A model generated the notes under the pieces. The model saw only the letters and a list, made by a program, of their open reading frames with translations, was not told the origin of the DNA and did not search any database. A stretch of DNA of 64,000 nucleotides from CAZVYN01 sp964631125 (GTDB taxonomy: Bacteria > Eisenbacteria > RBG-16-71-46 > CAIMUX01). Made by a program: the position numbers and the translations under genes. Below are positions 61,701-64,000 of the stretch, in pieces. Each line of letters starts with the position of its first letter. Positions within the stretch are counted from its first letter, which is position 1. The stretch covers positions 1 through 64,000 of the forward strand of contig CAZVYN010000001.1 of the NCBI GenBank assembly GCA_964631125.1, written 5' to 3'.

Positions 61701-61906
61701 CCCGCCCTCCCTTCGAACAGGTAGGAATCTTGGAACGGGCCGCGAACCAAACGATCTGACGCTTCCCCGATGGGATCGGGGCCGGACGAGCGCGCGCCTC
61801 GAGAGGCGAGCTGGTCAAGCGACGGGTCCCCAAGCACTCAATTAGTCACCCGACCCTTGACACCAGGCGGCCAGCTTCCCATCCTACGCGTCTCTTCAGT
61901 TCGCAC

Positions 61907-61979
61907 GGCGGCGTAGCTCAGTCGGTAGAGCAAGTGAATCATAATCACTGGGTCCGGGGTTCGAGTCCCTGCGCCGCCA
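61907..61979 (+). tRNA. tRNA with CAU anticodon (elongator Met or Ile2)
   Basis: The cloverleaf folds: acceptor GGCGGCG/CGCCGCC, D arm GCTC/GAGC, anticodon arm AGTGA-ATCATAA-TCACT with anticodon CAT, and T arm CGGGG/CCCTG with TTCGAGT. The 3' CCA is not encoded. It lacks the three G-C pairs of the initiator. A CAU anticodon serves either elongator methionine or, after lysidine modification by TilS, isoleucine AUA codons. tilS begins 25 bases downstream with no terminator between, which favours but does not prove the Ile2 identity. Confidence 0.9.
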
Positions 61980-62003
61980 AATTTCCTCCAGGATCGGGAC
62001 CCG

Positions 62004-63074
62004 ATGGTCCGTATCGACCGCGAAGACTTCCGCCTTCGAGCGCGCTTCCGCGGTGCGATGCGTCGCGCTGGCGTCCAAGCCGGTGACCGGCTCCTGATCG
62101 CCGTCTCGGGCGGCGCCGACTCTGTCGCGTTGTTCGATCTCGTCGCGCGAGACGCCGCCACTCGCGGTTGGTTGCTCTGCGTGGGACATGTCGATCACGC
62201 CCTTCGATCCGATTCCGCCGACGACTGCGCGTGGGTCGATGCGCTGGCCAGGTCACGAGGCGTCGACTTCCATGGAACTCGACTTCGAGGATCGCCGGCC
62301 CACGGCGAGTCGGTCGAAGCGTGGGCGAGGCGTGGTCGACGCGCCGCGCTCAGGAAGATGGCCGCGTGGACCGGCGCCCGCTGGATCCTGCTGGCCCATC
62401 ACCAGGACGACCAGGCCGAGACGCTGCTCCTCCAACTGCTCCGCGGGGCCGGCCTGGAGGGCCTGTGTGCGATGGCGCCCGTGCGGCCGCCGTTCGTCCG
62501 GCCGCTCCTGGACTCGCGGCGCGAGGAGCTCCGCGGGTATCTGAGGCGGCGGGACCTCGAGTGGCGGGAGGATCCGAGCAACAGTTCGCCGCGCTTCGCC
62601 CGCAATCGGCTCCGCGCGTCGGTCTTGCCACTGCTAGAGCGCGAGTTCGGGCCGGCGGTGACGCGACTCCTGGCGCGGACGAGCGACGCGCTGCGGCCGA
62701 TCCGAGCGGCGGAGCGGCGCCGGATCGCGGCCGCCCTGGCGAACGCGCGGGTCGAGTCGCACCCAGACCCGCGGGAAGCTGGGATCCGCCTTGATCGTCC
62801 GAAGCTCCGTTCCTATGATCGCGCGACCTTGGAAGGTTGCGTGCGAGCAGCGTTTCGCTCCGTGCAGGGATCGACGCGGAACTTGAAACGGGCGCACGTC
62901 CTCGCGCTCGCCGAGCTGGCGCGGCTCGGCCCTCCTCGGATCCTGCACCTGCCTGACGGCGTCATCGCGCGAGTGGACCGCGTGCATCTGCGGCTGGAGC
63001 CCGCTCCGCGCTCTGTGAGCCGTGAGTTCCCGCCGTCCGTGAACGAGCTGGGAGGAGTCGAGGCATGCACCTGA
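62004..63074 (+). CDS. tilS: tRNA(Ile)-lysidine synthase TilS
   Basis: ATP-dependent enzyme that turns cytidine 34 of tRNA-Ile2 into lysidine so that it reads AUA. The 356 residues have the PP-loop AVSGGADSVALFD, the HVDHALR motif and LAHHQDDQAETLLLQLLRG of the N-type ATPase domain, then the RNRLRASVLPLLE segment. The carboxy domain is shorter than in E. coli. It starts 25 bases after a CAU tRNA and overlaps the next gene by ten bases. Confidence 0.93.
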   Translation: MVRIDREDFRLRARFRGAMRRAGVQAGDRLLIAVSGGADSVALFDLVARDAATRGWLLCVGHVDHALRSDSADDCAWVDALARSRGVDFHGTRLRGSPAHGESVEAWARRGRRAALRKMAAWTGARWILLAHHQDDQAETLLLQLLRGAGLEGLCAMAPVRPPFVRPLLDSRREELRGYLRRRDLEWREDPSNSSPRFARNRLRASVLPLLEREFGPAVTRLLARTSDALRPIRAAERRRIAAALANARVESHPDPREAGIRLDRPKLRSYDRATLEGCVRAAFRSVQGSTRNLKRAHVLALAELARLGPPRILHLPDGVIARVDRVHLRLEPAPRSVSREFPPSVNELGGVEACT

Positions 63075-63646
63075 ACCCGGGCGATCGAGTACGACTGGGA
63101 ACTGCCGGACTTCGGGTCCTGTTCACAGCCGACCAGATCTGCGCGCGGGTCACCGAGATCTCCGGACGACTGCGAGAGCGGATCGGGAGCGAGTCCCCGG
63201 TCTTCATCGGTCTGTTGAATGGGGGGTTCATTTTTCTCGGTGATCTGATCCGCCGGTTCGACCAGCCGCACGAGATCGACTTTCTCAAGGTGTCGCGCTA
63301 CGACCCGAGGCACCGCGATCCGTCCTCGGTCCGGGTGGTGCACGATCTGAGGTCGAGCATCCGAGGGCGTACCGTGGTGGTGGTGGAAGGGATCCGGGCC
63401 CGGGGCACCAAGATCCAGTATGTGGACCGGTTCTTGAGGCTGCACGAGCCGACCCGGATCGAGTACTGCGCACTGATCCAACCTTCTGAAGCCCATCTGG
63501 AAGTGCCGCTCCATGAGAGCGGCTTCACGATCGATAATGAATATGTCGTGGGCTACGGCCTCGACCTCGACGAGCATCACCGGAACCTGCCGTTCATCGG
63601 GGCGATCGAGCCTGGACCGAAGTCCCAAGGAGACCTTTCATCGTGA
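63065..63646 (+). CDS. Hypoxanthine phosphoribosyltransferase-like protein with degenerate active site
   Basis: A 193-residue protein with the HPRT fold, in the usual tilS-hpt-ftsH position. VFIGLLNGGFIFLGDLIRR, IDFLKVSRY and VVGYGLDLDEHHRNLPFIG match the family along the whole length. The PRPP-binding loop, normally VEDIxDTGxT, reads VEGIRARGTK: the second acid, the catalytic aspartate and the threonine are gone. The lysine of the LDKP purine-binding segment is replaced (LIQPSE) and LKG is LNG. It is therefore probably not an active transferase. In Bacillus subtilis HprT with TilS is reported to activate ftsH, so a retained regulatory role is attractive. ATG 63065 overlaps tilS. Confidence 0.82.
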   Translation: MHLNPGDRVRLGTAGLRVLFTADQICARVTEISGRLRERIGSESPVFIGLLNGGFIFLGDLIRRFDQPHEIDFLKVSRYDPRHRDPSSVRVVHDLRSSIRGRTVVVVEGIRARGTKIQYVDRFLRLHEPTRIEYCALIQPSEAHLEVPLHESGFTIDNEYVVGYGLDLDEHHRNLPFIGAIEPGPKSQGDLSS

Positions 63647-64000
63647 GTCGATTCGAACGCAGCGGTCCGCCGCCTCCGCCCAACCAGGAGCCCGAGAAGC
63701 GTCCGCCCTCGCGGCCGACCCCGGGTGCCCCGATGCGGCATTTCCGGACAGTGACTTTCTGGCTGCTCCTGGGCCTGCTCCTGGTGGTCGTGGTCCAGCA
63801 GGTCACGACGATCAAGGCCAATGAGCAAGAGGTCTCGTTGACCGACTTCTGGGCGCAGCTCCGCGCGCAGAACGTCAAGGAGCTGGCGGTAGCCGGGCGC
63901 GAACTGCATGGCGAGTTCGGGACCGAGATGCCCGCCGATCCGGCGGCGCGTCGCCCGTCGTTCAAGCGGTTCAAGGTCTACCTTCCGGCCGAGGATCCGG
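63643..64000 (+). CDS. ftsH: ATP-dependent zinc metalloprotease FtsH (5' part, cut by window end)
   Basis: Only the first 119 codons are present. They show a proline-rich basic amino tail (about 1-31), a membrane helix (about 35-55, TVTFWLLLGLLLVVVVQQV), then the start of the periplasmic FtsH_ext domain with EVSLTDFWAQLRAQNVKELAV. The AAA+ and HEXGH protease parts lie beyond the window. The GTG start overlaps the HPRT-like stop as GTGA, with AAGGAG ten bases upstream. The classic tilS-hpt-ftsH order supports the call despite missing catalytic domains. Confidence 0.87.
   Translation, partial: MSRFERSGPPPPPNQEPEKRPPSRPTPGAPMRHFRTVTFWLLLGLLLVVVVQQVTTIKANEQEVSLTDFWAQLRAQNVKELAVAGRELHGEFGTEMPADPAARRPSFKRFKVYLPAEDP

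Overview
The window is a gene-dense stretch of a GC-rich (visibly about two thirds G+C) Gram-negative bacterial chromosome. The Gram-negative cell plan is read from an LpxH-type lipid A enzyme, several outer-membrane barrels, DegP, envelope lipoproteins and a DsbD. MotA suggests flagella. FG-GAP/VCBS repeats, a C25 (gingipain-type) peptidase remnant, a PorV/UPF0164-like barrel and short FlgD-like C-terminal domains on secreted proteins point to the FCB side of the tree; the mix would suit Candidatus Eisenbacteria or a relative. That placement is inference, since no rRNA lies here.

Layout. 0-5.6 kb (minus): motA (cut by the window edge), a PAS pseudo-histidine kinase, an HDOD protein, a cell-wall amidase and an M23 peptidase. 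6-10 kb: lpxH facing a PorV-like barrel, a DUF4384 protein and a fibronectin-III lipoprotein. 10.5-14.1 kb (minus): a small secreted proline-rich protein followed by a 1049-residue TPR-GAF-sigma54 activator. 14.4-21.1 kb: ArsR regulator diverging from rlmN-ntrY-ntrX, then an Omp85-like barrel and DUF4390. 21.1-25.1 kb (minus): ECF sigma factor, zinc-finger anti-sigma factor, a bactofilin-like membrane protein and a HELGH metalloprotease. 25.4-27.4 kb: eno, ftsB and initiator tRNA-Met with clear promoter and terminator. 27.4-33.5 kb: Wzi-like barrel with thioesterase, a redoxin, queE-queC-queD, a flavin reductase and a second HDOD protein. 33.6-43.5 kb: degP, rpoZ, an SDR, a DUF2723 membrane protein, archaeal-type GAPDH, OsmC, thioredoxin, ALDH7 and an unusual rho. 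43.5-53.2 kb: dsbD, a nuclease-family protein, a small OB-like lipoprotein, then two facing operons of chemosensory-like parts. 53.5-58.7 kb: a conserved unknown, an M48 protease, guaB and an OmpA-size barrel. 58.9-61.7 kb (minus): two damaged secreted-protein genes, each with a long homopolymer G tract. 61.9-64 kb: tRNA(CAU)-tilS-hpt-like-ftsH.

Recurring features. Many neighbouring genes share a four-base NTGA stop/start overlap (ATGA, GTGA, TTGA and probably CTGA), implying translational coupling. Several genes carry a TATRCT-like -10 box only 6-10 bases before the start codon, which suggests leaderless or nearly leaderless mRNAs.

Points most worth following: an HPRT-like protein between tilS and ftsH that has lost its PRPP-loop acids; a Rho whose OB-fold RNA-binding domain is replaced by a Gly/Arg-rich disordered tail; the chemosensory-like cluster with Hpt, CheR, CheX, CheW-like and receiver parts but no CheA kinase core; and the poly-G-interrupted secreted genes.
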